Shown: positions 34,213-43,323, counted from the stretch's first letter. The stretch is DNA of 64,000 nucleotides from Gudongella sp046224405 (GCF_046224405.1 NZ_JBJXRK010000001.1:310001-374000); one strand, 5' to 3'. A program made the numbers and translations. The notes: generated by a model from the letters alone, not told the origin.

Positions 34213-36237
34213 TTACTTGTACTTCTTCTCTACCAGATTCTTAACCAGATTGTCATCTGCAACATATGGAAGTGTGATATGGTCTGTTTCCCTGTTATTT
34301 TTGTTGAACTCAATTATTGTGTCCAGAGAATTGTCGTTTCTGGCCCAGGCTCTTCTTGCAACTCCACTGATAACATCCCATGGCATTGCCAGACTAAGGA
34401 TGGTGTCAACCCTTTCAGAGCCATCAAGAACCATTCCAAATCCACCGTTTATGGATTTACCGATTCCCACTCCACCACCGTTGTGAAGAGCGATAAGGCT
34501 CATTCCCCTTGCTGCATTTCCCGCGAAGCAATGGGTTGCCATATCGGCCATTATATTGCTTCCATCCTTGATGTTGGCAGTCTCCCTAAATGGCGAGTCG
34601 GTACCTGATACATCATGGTGGTCCCTACCAAGCATTATCGGACCGACCTCTCCATTCCTGACCATTTCATTGAACTTCAAGGCAATCTGGGTTCTTCCAA
34701 CCTCGTCCTGATACAGGATTCTCGCCTGGGTTCCAACAACAAGCTTGTTCTTTTCCGCGTCCCTGATCCAGTTGTAGTTGTCTCTGTCCTGTCCTCTTCT
34801 GTCTGGATCAATACAGTCCATTGCAGCCTTGTCCGTTTTTATAAGGTCCTCGTGCTTGCCGCTTAGGCAGACCCATCTGAAAGGTCCATAGCCGTAGTCA
34901 AACAGCATGGGACCCATTATGTCCTCTACATAGGATGGGAAGATGAAACCGTCTGTATCATCTATACCGTTTGCAGATATTTCCTGTACACCTGCATCGT
35001 ATATTGCCTTCATGAAGCTGTTTCCGTAGTCAAAGAAGTAGGTTCCCTTGTCAACTAGCTTCTGGATAAGGCTGAAGTGGTGCTTAAGGCTCTTGTCAAC
35101 CTCCTTGATAAAGCTCTTCTTGTCCTCAAGAAGCATTTTTGTCCTTTCCTCGAAGGAAAGTCCCTGTGGGCAATATCCTCCATCGTAGGCTGCATGGCAT
35201 GAGGTCTGGTCTGAAAGCAGCTCAATGTGTATGTCCTTTTCAAGTGCGTATTCAAGAAGGTCTATTATGTTTCCATGATATGCGATTGCAGTTGCCTTCC
35301 TCTCCTCCATTGCCTTGTGGGCAGATTGGAACAACTCTCCCAGGTCGTCGAAGTACTCGTCTATCCAGCCCTGCTCAAGTCTTGTATTGATCCTTGAGAT
35401 GTCAACTTCTGCTATAATTCCAACTCCTCCGGCAATCTTTGCTGCCTTGCCCTGAGCACCGCTCATTCCACCCAGACCGGAGCTTACAAACATGTGACCT
35501 GCAAGGTCCTTGTCATCGGCAATTCCAAGCTTCAGTCTTCCGGCATTGAGGATTGTATTGTAGGTTCCATGTACGATTCCCTGGGGTCCGATGTACATCC
35601 ATCCACCTGCTGTCATCTGACCGTAGTTGGCAACACCCATGGCTTGAGCCTTTATCCAGTGCTCCTGGTCGTCAAAGGCACCAATCATCAAGGCATTTGT
35701 TATTATAACCCTCGGACTGTTCTTGTGGGACTTGAAGAGTCCCAATGGATGTCCAGACTGAAGAACCAATGTCTGATCGTCAGTCAGCTCCTCAAGGTAT
35801 TTCATTGTCAGCCTGTACTGCATCCAGTTCTGGAATACCTGTCCGGTCTCACCGTAGGTAACCAGCTCGTATGGATAAAGGGCAACGTCAAAGGAAAGGT
35901 TATTGTCGATCATTACCTGGAATGCCTTACCTTCAATGCACTTACCCTTGTACTCATCAATGGGTTTACCATAGATAATTTCATTTGGCCTGAAACGGTA
36001 GCCATAGATTCTACCCATTGTAAGCAGCTCATCCAGAAACTCCGGTGCCAGTTCTTCGTGCAGGTCTTCAGGAACATACCTAAGTGCATTTTTCAGCGCA
36101 ACCTCTGTTTCCTTCTGGGTCAATGTGAACTCTCTTTTTGGAGCCCTTCTAATGAACTTGCTGAACTCCGGATACTCCGGAAGATAATTGTCCAGCTTGA
36201 TTTCCATTGCCTCTCCGATGCTTTTGTTATTCCACAT
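34213..36237 (-). CDS. hutU: Urocanate hydratase
   Basis: 674-residue enzyme of histidine breakdown that converts urocanate to 4-imidazolone-5-propionate using tightly bound NAD+. It has LVLQSGHPLGLFKSH, QMTAGGWMYIGPQGIVHGT, and the GLGGMSGAQ nucleotide motif. The length matches the long Bacillota/Fusobacteria form (about 675) rather than the 555-residue proteobacterial form. The start is ATG 36237 (MWNNKSIGE) after AAAGGAGGATGTAAT; it lies one base past the hutI stop, so the genes are translationally coupled. An in-frame ATG 24 bases upstream is inside hutI. Confidence 0.95.
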   Translation of the reverse strand: MWNNKSIGEAMEIKLDNYLPEYPEFSKFIRRAPKREFTLTQKETEVALKNALRYVPEDLHEELAPEFLDELLTMGRIYGYRFRPNEIIYGKPIDEYKGKCIEGKAFQVMIDNNLSFDVALYPYELVTYGETGQVFQNWMQYRLTMKYLEELTDDQTLVLQSGHPLGLFKSHKNSPRVIITNALMIGAFDDQEHWIKAQAMGVANYGQMTAGGWMYIGPQGIVHGTYNTILNAGRLKLGIADDKDLAGHMFVSSGLGGMSGAQGKAAKIAGGVGIIAEVDISRINTRLEQGWIDEYFDDLGELFQSAHKAMEERKATAIAYHGNIIDLLEYALEKDIHIELLSDQTSCHAAYDGGYCPQGLSFEERTKMLLEDKKSFIKEVDKSLKHHFSLIQKLVDKGTYFFDYGNSFMKAIYDAGVQEISANGIDDTDGFIFPSYVEDIMGPMLFDYGYGPFRWVCLSGKHEDLIKTDKAAMDCIDPDRRGQDRDNYNWIRDAEKNKLVVGTQARILYQDEVGRTQIALKFNEMVRNGEVGPIMLGRDHHDVSGTDSPFRETANIKDGSNIMADMATHCFAGNAARGMSLIALHNGGGVGIGKSINGGFGMVLDGSERVDTILSLAMPWDVISGVARRAWARNDNSLDTIIEFNKNNRETDHITLPYVADDNLVKNLVEKKYK

Positions 36238-36238
36238 A

Positions 36239-37507
36239 TTACATCCTCCTTTGTTTTTCAAATACTACTTTTCCACCCTTTATTACCTTGTCTGTATGAT
36301 TTATTCCGAAATGGTAGATCATATAGTCCAGGTTTGGAGCGTCAAATATTGCAATATCAGCATTCTTACCTATTTCAAGAGATCCTGTGCGATCCGATAT
36401 TCCCAGAGCCGCTGCTGCGTTCAGGGTTACCGCCGTAATCACCTCTTCAGGAAGCATCTTAAGATCCAATGAAGCCAGGGTCATCATCAGCTGTAGATTT
36501 TCACTAGGGCAGCTACCTGGGTTGTAGTCCGTTGAAACAGCCACAGGGACTCCTGCTTGGATCATATCCCTGGCCCTGGCACCATTCTTACCAAGATTGA
36601 AGCTGGTACCTGGTAGCAGGACGCCTATTACTCCAGCCTTAGCCATGTCCTCGATTCCCTGGTCACTTGCACCAATAAGGTGCTCGGCTGAGATGCAGCC
36701 TGTCTCGGCTGCCAGCTCCGCTCCTCCAAGGGATACGATTTCATCCGCATGGATCTTGGGAACAAGTCCCTTTCCCTTTGCTGCCAGGATGATCCTTCTT
36801 GACTGATCAACTGTAAAAACCCCTTCCTCACAGAATACATCACAGAACTTTGCCAGCTTGTTTTCAGCAATATGTGGTATCATTTCATTTACCAGCTTGT
36901 CAACAAACAGGTCGGAATTCTCCTTGTACTGGGCCGGTACCGCATGGGCTCCCATGAAGGTTGAAAGAATGTCCACTGGATGATCCTGATTTAGCTTGTT
37001 TGCAACCTGGATTTGCTTAAGCTCCGTTTCGAAGCTTCCGATTCCATAGCCTGATTTTGCCTCAACTGTAGTCACTCCAAAGCCCAGCATCGTATCCAGG
37101 CTCTTCCAGGCTTTGTTGTACAGTTCATCTGGTGTAGCCTTCTCAGTAGCCATTGCGGTGGAATGGATTCCCCCTCCAGCTGTAAGAATCTCGAGATATC
37201 CCTTGCCTTCAAGCTTCATGGCCAGCTCATTCTCTCTGCTTCCACCATGGACCAGATGGGTGTGACAGTCAATAAGCCCAGGGGTTACTGTTTTTCCAGT
37301 TCCATCTATAACCACAGTATTTTTGTCAATTTCAATTCCCTCGGGCAGGCTTCCCTCACCCACGAATATTATTTTTCCATCCTTCACAGCAACTATTCCG
37401 TTTTCAATTATTCCAGCCTTACCCTGAGCTTCACCTGTTCTGGGCTTTTCTCCCCCCCTTACAGTTACCAGGGTTTTTATGTTTTTTATGACCAATGATG
37501 CCTTCAT
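36239..37507 (-). CDS. hutI: Imidazolonepropionase
   Basis: 422-residue amidohydrolase that opens the imidazolone ring to N-formimino-glutamate. Metal ligands are visible in LIDCHTHLVHGG (His-x-His), PKIHADEI (His), a late Asp in AVSTDYNPGS, and the Arg/Tyr substrate pair in KSGYGI. It is the first gene behind the sigma-54 promoter; start ATG 37507 after GAGGAGG. Histidase (hutH) and a formimino-glutamate enzyme are not in the window, so the pathway is completed elsewhere. Confidence 0.95.
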   Translation of the reverse strand: MKASLVIKNIKTLVTVRGGEKPRTGEAQGKAGIIENGIVAVKDGKIIFVGEGSLPEGIEIDKNTVVIDGTGKTVTPGLIDCHTHLVHGGSRENELAMKLEGKGYLEILTAGGGIHSTAMATEKATPDELYNKAWKSLDTMLGFGVTTVEAKSGYGIGSFETELKQIQVANKLNQDHPVDILSTFMGAHAVPAQYKENSDLFVDKLVNEMIPHIAENKLAKFCDVFCEEGVFTVDQSRRIILAAKGKGLVPKIHADEIVSLGGAELAAETGCISAEHLIGASDQGIEDMAKAGVIGVLLPGTSFNLGKNGARARDMIQAGVPVAVSTDYNPGSCPSENLQLMMTLASLDLKMLPEEVITAVTLNAAAALGISDRTGSLEIGKNADIAIFDAPNLDYMIYHFGINHTDKVIKGGKVVFEKQRRM

Positions 37508-37556
37508 ATAATTCCTCCTCTCAATACTTCCAATTAAGTAACCAGTATAATACTAT

Positions 37557-37572
37557 TGCAATATCCATGCCA
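37557..37572 (-). promoter_or_regulatory. Sigma-54 (-24/-12) promoter of the hut operon
   Basis: TGGCATGGATATTGCA on the minus strand fits TGGCAC-N5-TTGCA with one change (T for C in the -24 box). Predicted start near 37546, leader about 39 bases. A sigma-54 activator gene is directly upstream. Confidence 0.85.
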
Positions 37573-37631
37573 AGTTTTATGGGTTCTGGAGGCTACTAAA
37601 ACAGTCATTCTTCTGAGGATCACTTAATAAG

Positions 37632-37723
37632 ACTGCAGCAAGTGTTTTATTTTAAAACACTTGCTGCAGTATAGGTCGTTTGTGTATGTTGTTTTATGAA
37701 ACACTTTGCTTTATTTTAAAACA
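37632..37723. promoter_or_regulatory. Triple palindromic site, probable upstream activating sequence
   Basis: Three copies of a TGTTTTA...AAACA-type palindrome: TGTTTTATTTTAAAACA at 37643-37659 within a 17-bp stem (37632-37670), TGTTTTATGAAACA at 37690-37703, and TTTATTTTAAAACA at 37709-37722. They lie 60-150 bases upstream of the -24 box, the normal place for activator binding. The 17-bp hairpin could also end the regulator message, but no T-run follows it on the minus strand. Confidence 0.65.
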
Positions 37724-39430
37724 TTACTGTTCTGACTGTCTTTCAATATCGTACTTTCTCATTCTGTATATGAGGCTCTGTCTGGTTATTCCAAGGGCTT
37801 TGGCTGTCCTTGTAACATTCCATAGATATTTTTCCAGAGCTTGCCTTAAAAGTCTTCTTTCCAATCCATCCAAACTATCCTGGAGATTTTCTGTGGAAAC
37901 TTCCCTTTCCTGAATTCCTGAGTCACTCCATTTCATTGCCTCAAGAATATAATCCGGCGTGTTTTCAAGCCTAAGAACCCTTTCATCCTCCCCGCTCCTT
38001 ACCATGGTGTTCTCGATGAAGTGCTCAAGCTCCCTGATGTTACCGGGCCAGGGGTAGCTTCGCATCATGTTTTTCAGGTCCTCTCCAATGGTTGAAATTA
38101 CCTTTTCCATTACCAGGTTATACTTCTTGATATAGTGATGGCTGATATGGAAAATGTCCTCATCCCTGTCTCGAAGGGGAGGAATGTACAGATTGTATCC
38201 AGCTATTCTGTAGAAGAGGTCCAGTCTTAGCTTGCCTGCATCTATAAGCTTGTAGGGGTCCGTATTCATTGCACTTATCACCCTGCATTTGATTGGATAG
38301 CTATCCTTGCCTCCAACCCTTCTGGTGTTCCTCTCCTGCAGGACCCTAAGCAGCTTGGTCTGCATGTTGATGGGCATTGAGTCTATCTCATCCAGGAACA
38401 GGGTGCCATCTCCCGCCTCCTCGAAAAGTCCCGGGGAATCCACAGCTCCTGTGTAGGCTCCTTTTACCGCTCCAAAAAGTATGCTCTCCAGGAGGTTTTC
38501 CGGGATGGCAGAACAGTTTATACCAATAAACGGATGAGCCTTCCTTTTACTGAAATTATGGATGCTCTGTGCGAATACCTCCTTACCGGTTCCCGTATCC
38601 CCAACCAGAAGTATGCTGTTGTCAAGCCAGGCGATTGCCTGGGCTTCCCGAATAACCTTCTTAATGGCCTGGCTGGATCCGATGATATCCGAGAAGGTAA
38701 ACCTAGTTCCGTTGAGGAAGGCTCCCTCCCTTTCCTCCAATCCGTAGGATTCCCTCTTTAGCTCCATTATTTGGGAAAGCAGATTTTGAAGCTTGGTTTC
38801 ATCCTTGCTGATTGAAAACACTCCAATTGTCCTCTCTCCATCCTTTATGGGTATTGTGGAATAGGACTTATAGACCGGCTTTCCCTCATTGTAGGCATGG
38901 GCAGCGTACTTGTTGATTATGGGCTTGCCGGTCTTGAATACCTCCATATGCTCAGACTTGTCCTTGTCGCTGTAGCCGTAGGCATCCCAGATATACCGGC
39001 CCAGCATATCCTCTGCCCTTCTTTTCTCCAACTCCTCCATTGACTTGTTGTAGACCTTGACCCGTCCATCCTTATCGCTAAGGAGCACTCCGTCGTAGAG
39101 GTTCTCTATCACCTGAAGAAGGCTGTCTGCCCTTACATTTGGGTCCCTGTAATCTCCAATTTCCTTAAACTCAACAATAAAATGGACTCCAGCCTTTAGT
39201 ATCCGTGCCTTATATTCCCTGTCTTCTAGGATGACCTCCAATTTCTTCCCGTCAGGAATCCTGGCAAGTCCGCCCCTATCCAATCCCAGCACTTCTTCCA
39301 TACCCTTATTCCCAACAGAAACAAGCCCTTCCAGAGAAGAGCTGGTCCACAATATATTTCCTTCCTTGTCGGCAATGGCCGAAAGGGGTGCAAATTTCTC
39401 TAAAATAGTACCAACCGCATTTAAGTCCAT
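37724..39430 (-). CDS. RocR-like sigma-54-dependent activator, probable hut regulator
   Basis: 568-residue enhancer-binding protein: N-terminal PAS-type sensor regions (about 1-100 and 105-220; GDYRDPNVRADSLLQVIEN joins them), AAA+ domain with GDTGTGKE, the loop GAYTGA (the RocR-type variant of GAFTGA) and TLFLDEIDSMP, and a Fis-type helix-turn-helix near LGITRQSLIYRM. RocR and relatives control arginine and other amino-acid catabolism. Its place directly upstream of the hut sigma-54 promoter makes it the likely histidine or urocanate sensor. ATG 39430 after GGAGGG. Confidence 0.9.
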   Translation of the reverse strand: MDLNAVGTILEKFAPLSAIADKEGNILWTSSSLEGLVSVGNKGMEEVLGLDRGGLARIPDGKKLEVILEDREYKARILKAGVHFIVEFKEIGDYRDPNVRADSLLQVIENLYDGVLLSDKDGRVKVYNKSMEELEKRRAEDMLGRYIWDAYGYSDKDKSEHMEVFKTGKPIINKYAAHAYNEGKPVYKSYSTIPIKDGERTIGVFSISKDETKLQNLLSQIMELKRESYGLEEREGAFLNGTRFTFSDIIGSSQAIKKVIREAQAIAWLDNSILLVGDTGTGKEVFAQSIHNFSKRKAHPFIGINCSAIPENLLESILFGAVKGAYTGAVDSPGLFEEAGDGTLFLDEIDSMPINMQTKLLRVLQERNTRRVGGKDSYPIKCRVISAMNTDPYKLIDAGKLRLDLFYRIAGYNLYIPPLRDRDEDIFHISHHYIKKYNLVMEKVISTIGEDLKNMMRSYPWPGNIRELEHFIENTMVRSGEDERVLRLENTPDYILEAMKWSDSGIQEREVSTENLQDSLDGLERRLLRQALEKYLWNVTRTAKALGITRQSLIYRMRKYDIERQSEQ

Positions 39431-39448
39431 CAAAACCCTCCGATAACC

Positions 39449-40339
39449 TTAAACAATCCTATTGCTCAACACTCCGATCTTGGGAATCTCACACTGGATT
39501 TCGTCGCCCCTTTTCATGAACTTCGGAGGACTGAAGCCCATCCCCACTCCTGCAGGGGTTCCCGTTGCAATTATATCCCCAGGCTCAAGGGTAATTCCAC
39601 TTGAAAAGTCAGAGATCAGAGTGGCTATATCATTTATAAGCATCCTGGTGTTGGATCTTTGTCTCACCTCTCCATTTACCCTTGAAATAACATCCACCTC
39701 CATGGGAAATGGAAGCTTTGATTTATGGAGTATAGCAGGACCCATTACCGAATATCCATCGAGACTTTTCCCCTTATACCACTGAATATGCTCCCTTTGG
39801 AGTCTTCTTGACGATAGGTCATTGAAGATTGAATAGCCGAAAATATAGTCCTCAACCCTATCCTTTGGAATATCTCTTCCCCTCTTTCCAATTATTACTG
39901 CAAGCTCCACCTCGTAGTCAAATTCATCATCAAGGTCAAATTCTCCCGTAATCTCCTCGTCAGGACCTATTATCCTTGTTGTCCTTTTAGAAAAGTACAC
40001 AGGCCTGGTAACCTTGTCAAGATTTCCATCCTTGATGGCAGACTGGGATTCCTTAAGGTGATCCGCATAATTGACACCTACACAGATTATGTCGTGAATC
40101 GGCTTGGTGATAGGTGACAAAATTCTGATTTCATCAAGGGAAAGGGTTTTTATGGACTCCTCCTCCAAGGTGTTCTCAACCTTTCTTAAATGCTCATCAC
40201 CAGCATTCTCTATGAAGTCTACCATGGAAGCAAATCTTCCAACCCCAAAAATCCTATCAAGGCTGTATACGGATTTACCGTCCCTTGAAAGTACCCCTGG
40301 ATATTCCCCGTTTCTATGCCTATATGTAACAAATTTCAT
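39449..40339 (-). CDS. Fumarylacetoacetate hydrolase-family protein
   Basis: 296-residue FAH-fold enzyme. The metal ligands are the Glu/Glu/Asp set in DDEFDYEVELAVIIG preceded by VGVNYADHL, and GYSIFNDLSSRR and GTPAGVGMG complete the family pattern. Members hydrolyse or decarboxylate acyl-pyruvates; some are oxaloacetate decarboxylases. ATG 40339 follows GGAGGTG; an in-frame TTG three bases upstream is less likely. It lies 18 bases before the regulator gene, so the two are probably cotranscribed, although no known step of histidine breakdown needs it. Confidence 0.86.
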   Translation of the reverse strand: MKFVTYRHRNGEYPGVLSRDGKSVYSLDRIFGVGRFASMVDFIENAGDEHLRKVENTLEEESIKTLSLDEIRILSPITKPIHDIICVGVNYADHLKESQSAIKDGNLDKVTRPVYFSKRTTRIIGPDEEITGEFDLDDEFDYEVELAVIIGKRGRDIPKDRVEDYIFGYSIFNDLSSRRLQREHIQWYKGKSLDGYSVMGPAILHKSKLPFPMEVDVISRVNGEVRQRSNTRMLINDIATLISDFSSGITLEPGDIIATGTPAGVGMGFSPPKFMKRGDEIQCEIPKIGVLSNRIV

Positions 40340-40371
40340 CAAAACACCTCCAGAATTTTCTATATAATCAT

Positions 40372-40377
40372 ATTATA
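40372..40377 (-). promoter_or_regulatory. Possible -10 box of the FAH/regulator unit
   Basis: TATAAT on the minus strand, 33 bases before the FAH-family start. No clear -35 box, so this is tentative. Confidence 0.4.
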
Positions 40378-40394
40378 CACCTAATTCAGGTTGT

Positions 40395-40419
40395 AAAAAG
40401 GGCGTAATCCCATACGCCC
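40395..40419 (-). terminator. Terminator of the msrAB-degV unit
   Basis: GGGCGTA and TACGCCC form a 7-bp stem with a 6-base loop; TTTTT follows on the minus strand, directly after the DegV stop. Confidence 0.85.
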
Positions 40420-40420
40420 A

Positions 40421-41284
40421 TCATTTTTCCATAAAAAACATTGAAAGACCTCCAAGACCCACATGGGTTCCAACTGCAACTCCCATCTGCATGATGTAGA
40501 TATCACCTTCAAAGTCAGTGTCCTGTTTAATTTTATCCCTTAATGCATGCGCTATGTGAATATCAGAGGTGTAGCCGATTATGATGAAATTGGTCTGGTC
40601 CCTGTCCACCCGTTTCATAAATTCAGTTACATAGTAACGCAGAACCTTGTTCCAGCCCCTTTCCTTTGCCACAATTGCTCCCTTGCTTTTTTTCATTGTC
40701 ATAATGGGCTTGACCCTTAAAAGCTTCCCTATAAATGCACTTGCATTTGTCAGTCTTCCGCTTTTTATAAGGTTGTTAAGGTCATCAACACAGAGGTAGT
40801 GTTTCACCCTCCTTTTGTTCTCCTCATTGAACCGGACAAGTTGGTCAAAATCGTAGCCCTCCTGGAGAAGCTGTGCTGATTTCATAATAAGCCACCCACT
40901 TCCATGACTCATGGAAAGGGAGTCAACCACATGTATCTGGACATCTGAATCAGGATGCCTGTCGAAAAAGTATTCCTTAGCAATTTCTGCAGATTGATAG
41001 GATCCACTTGTACCACTGGACATGCATATGATAAGGAACTTATCATAGCCCTCTGTCATCGCTTCATCAATAATTGAAAGGTATTCCTCCGGACTGGGCA
41101 TGGAGGTGCTTGGGAGCTCCTGCAGGGTTGGCAGCAGCTCAAAAAATCTGTCCGGGGTTATGTCTATCTTGTCCTTGTAGGTCTTGTCTCCAATTTCAAC
41201 GTTTAACGGTGCCACACCAATGTTGTACTTCTCCAGTATTTCCTGTGATAGGTCACAGGTTGAATCAGCCATGATTTTTATCAA
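40421..41284 (-). CDS. DegV-family fatty-acid-binding protein
   Basis: 287-residue DegV-fold protein, a fatty-acid-binding family; relatives (FakB) present fatty acids to the kinase FakA. Typical segments are IMADSTCDLS, PSTSMPSPEEYL and ICMSSGTSGSYQSA, whose Ser/Thr residues bind the carboxylate. The likely start is TTG 41284, eight bases after AAGGAG, giving IKIMADSTCDL; a GTG nine bases upstream abuts that ribosome site. It follows the Msr fusion gene closely. A fakA partner is not in the window. Confidence 0.87.
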   Translation of the reverse strand: MIKIMADSTCDLSQEILEKYNIGVAPLNVEIGDKTYKDKIDITPDRFFELLPTLQELPSTSMPSPEEYLSIIDEAMTEGYDKFLIICMSSGTSGSYQSAEIAKEYFFDRHPDSDVQIHVVDSLSMSHGSGWLIMKSAQLLQEGYDFDQLVRFNEENKRRVKHYLCVDDLNNLIKSGRLTNASAFIGKLLRVKPIMTMKKSKGAIVAKERGWNKVLRYYVTEFMKRVDRDQTNFIIIGYTSDIHIAHALRDKIKQDTDFEGDIYIMQMGVAVGTHVGLGGLSMFFMEK

Positions 41285-41296
41285 TTTTTTCACTCC

Positions 41297-42376
41297 TTAT
41301 TGCTGGAAGTACATCAGATAATCACCGTAGCCATTGTCCTCCATCTCTTCCAGATAAATAAATTCCAACGCTCCACTATTTATGCAGTACCTGAGACCTC
41401 CCTCCTCACTCGGTCCGTCTGTAAAAACATGACCAAGGTGAGTATCTCCAGCTCTGCTCCTTACCTCAATCCTATCCATTCCCATTGTATCGTCTTTTTG
41501 AAGGGTCACCACATTCCAGTCAATTGGCCTAGTGAAGCTGGGCCATCCTGAGCCTGAATCAAACTTGTGGATTGACAGGAAGAGGGGTTCTCCAGTTACA
41601 ATATCAACATACAGCCCCTGGTCATGATTGTTCCAGAAGGGATTCTGGAAAGCGGTTTCTGTTGCACCCTCCTGAGTAATCCTGTACTGAAGGTCTGTCA
41701 GCTTTTCCTCTATCTCTGCCTGAGAAGGCTTTGGATAGTCAGAAGCTCTGATAGATGGCTTTTCTCTAGGAATATTGCTAAGATCCACATGACAGTATCC
41801 ATTTGGATTATTGTAGAGATAATCCTGGTGGTAATCCTCAGCTAGAACATAATTCTCCAGCTTCTCTATTTCAGTGGCAATTGGCTCTGAGTGCTCAGCC
41901 TGTACCATTTGGGTTACACGGTTGATCACCTGGAGGTCTTCCTCATCCACATAGTATATCCCGGTCCTATATTGGATTCCCACATCGTTTCCCTGCCTGT
42001 TGATACTTGTTGGCTCAATTATACCATAGAAATATTTCAAAATCTGTTCAAGCTCCAATATTTCAGGGTCATAGACCAAATAAATTGTCTCGGCATGGCC
42101 GGTCTCCTCTATGGAATAGTAATCAGTGGTGTCTGACTCTCCGTTTGCATAGCCAACATTTGAGTAAACTACACCATGTATCCTTTCAAAATAGGCCTCC
42201 ACTCCCCAAAAGCATCCTCCTGCAAGGTAGATTTCCCTGTAGCGACTGTTGGAATAATCCGGTACAAGTGTAAATTCTCCCTGGTCTTCTTCCGCCGGCA
42301 GGGCCACTGGTGCACAGGATGAAAGAACCATGACAAAAACCAGCAGCATAATAAGCATAAATCTATTTTTTTTCAT
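41297..42376 (-). CDS. msrAB: Lipoprotein MsrA-MsrB methionine sulfoxide reductase fusion
   Basis: 359-residue exported repair enzyme that reduces both S- and R-methionine sulfoxide. Signal: KKN start, hydrophobic stretch and lipobox VLSSC with Cys21, so it is membrane-anchored outside the cell. MsrA domain (about 50-210) has catalytic Cys in AGGCFWGVEA; MsrB domain (about 230-350) has catalytic Cys in RYCINSGALEFI and the SGSGWPSF motif. The Cys-x-x-Cys zinc pairs of many MsrB proteins are absent. ATG 42376 after GGAGG; an in-frame ATG upstream would add residues before the signal peptide. Followed by degV. Confidence 0.93.
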   Translation of the reverse strand: MKKNRFMLIMLLVFVMVLSSCAPVALPAEEDQGEFTLVPDYSNSRYREIYLAGGCFWGVEAYFERIHGVVYSNVGYANGESDTTDYYSIEETGHAETIYLVYDPEILELEQILKYFYGIIEPTSINRQGNDVGIQYRTGIYYVDEEDLQVINRVTQMVQAEHSEPIATEIEKLENYVLAEDYHQDYLYNNPNGYCHVDLSNIPREKPSIRASDYPKPSQAEIEEKLTDLQYRITQEGATETAFQNPFWNNHDQGLYVDIVTGEPLFLSIHKFDSGSGWPSFTRPIDWNVVTLQKDDTMGMDRIEVRSRAGDTHLGHVFTDGPSEEGGLRYCINSGALEFIYLEEMEDNGYGDYLMYFQQ

Positions 42377-42440
42377 AAAAATTCCTCCACTGTTTAGGTT
42401 AAGGTATTTATACCCAGCCCTAAACAAGGAGGACTTTTTT

Positions 42441-43208
42441 CTATTCTTCTTCAAGCATAAGCTTAAAGCCCTGCTTTCTTATGACATTGGCCAAAAGGTG
42501 TCTCTTGTCGATTGCACTGGCCATCTTTGCGGCAACCTGGTCCGTGAAGCTGTCAACCCTTCTGTTGGCATTTCTCAGGTCGTAGTAGGTCTGCATCTCT
42601 TCGTCGTACTCCTTCAGCTCCTCCACATAGCTGTCGTGGGTCTGATAGGTGTTTTCGAACACCCTCATGCTCATGTCCATCCTGGGTTTAAGCTGAGGCT
42701 CCTGATTCGGATAGCCAAAGCTTACCCCCACAACGGGAAATGTCAGCTGGGGAAGGTCCAGAATCTCAATTATCCTTTCAGCATCATTCAAGATGCTCCC
42801 CAGGTAGTTTGCACCAAGTCCAAGAGACTCTATTGCCACGACCATATTCTGTGCGGCAAGGGCCGAATCGGTGAAGCCCTGGAAGAATTTGTCCATATCC
42901 TTTGAATATATGGTGTCAACTCCCTTTTCCTCCGTAATCTTGGCGTTTCGGTACTGGTCAACAACGAATATCAGAAGCTCTGGTGCCCTTGCTATATACT
43001 CCTGTCTTCCCACTTCAGATATGGCCTTCTTCTTCTCAGGATCTGTCACCCTGATTATGGAATAGGTCTGCATTCCATTGGATGTGGCTGTTCTCTGTGC
43101 AACATGTATCAGTGTATCAAAGATCTCCTTGGGTACCGGCTCTTCCGTGAATTCCCTGATTGTCCTATGGGCCAGCTGTATTCTTATGGTGTCATTTATA
43201 ACCGTCAT
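42441..43208 (-). CDS. NADPH-dependent nitroreductase-family oxidoreductase
   Basis: 255-residue FMN-dependent oxidoreductase of the nitroreductase (NfsA/FRP-like) fold. The N-terminus has HRTIREFTEEPVP, the FMN phosphate-binding Arg run; RTATSNGMQTYS and GLGANYLGSI are the other family segments. Start is ATG 43208 after AAAGGGGG; the longer frame upstream adds non-homologous residues. The physiological substrate is not predictable. Confidence 0.88.
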   Translation of the reverse strand: MTVINDTIRIQLAHRTIREFTEEPVPKEIFDTLIHVAQRTATSNGMQTYSIIRVTDPEKKKAISEVGRQEYIARAPELLIFVVDQYRNAKITEEKGVDTIYSKDMDKFFQGFTDSALAAQNMVVAIESLGLGANYLGSILNDAERIIEILDLPQLTFPVVGVSFGYPNQEPQLKPRMDMSMRVFENTYQTHDSYVEELKEYDEEMQTYYDLRNANRRVDSFTDQVAAKMASAIDKRHLLANVIRKQGFKLMLEEE

Positions 43209-43298
43209 CCTATTACCCCCTTTTTTCTCTAATCCACTTATACCCTTACAGGTAGCTGCTTTACTCAAAAATAGTGGCAAACTCCCCTTTTATACAAG

Positions 43299-43320
43299 TA
43301 AAAAGGAGCCCTTAGGCTCC
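43299..43320 (-). terminator. Terminator of the ABC importer operon
   Basis: GGAGCC, TAAG loop, GGCTCC, then TTTTT on the minus strand, right after the ATPase stop. Confidence 0.87.
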
Positions 43321-43323
43321 AAA

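Noticed and set aside
35494..36438. A 314-codon plus-strand open frame opposite hutU
   Set aside because: It lies wholly antisense to a clearly conserved gene, has no ribosome site and a composition of low-complexity reverse-strand codons; it is a shadow frame.
37632..37670. Simple terminator for the hut activator gene
   Set aside because: The stem is strong but no T-run follows it on the minus strand, and the core palindrome recurs twice more nearby, which favours protein binding sites.
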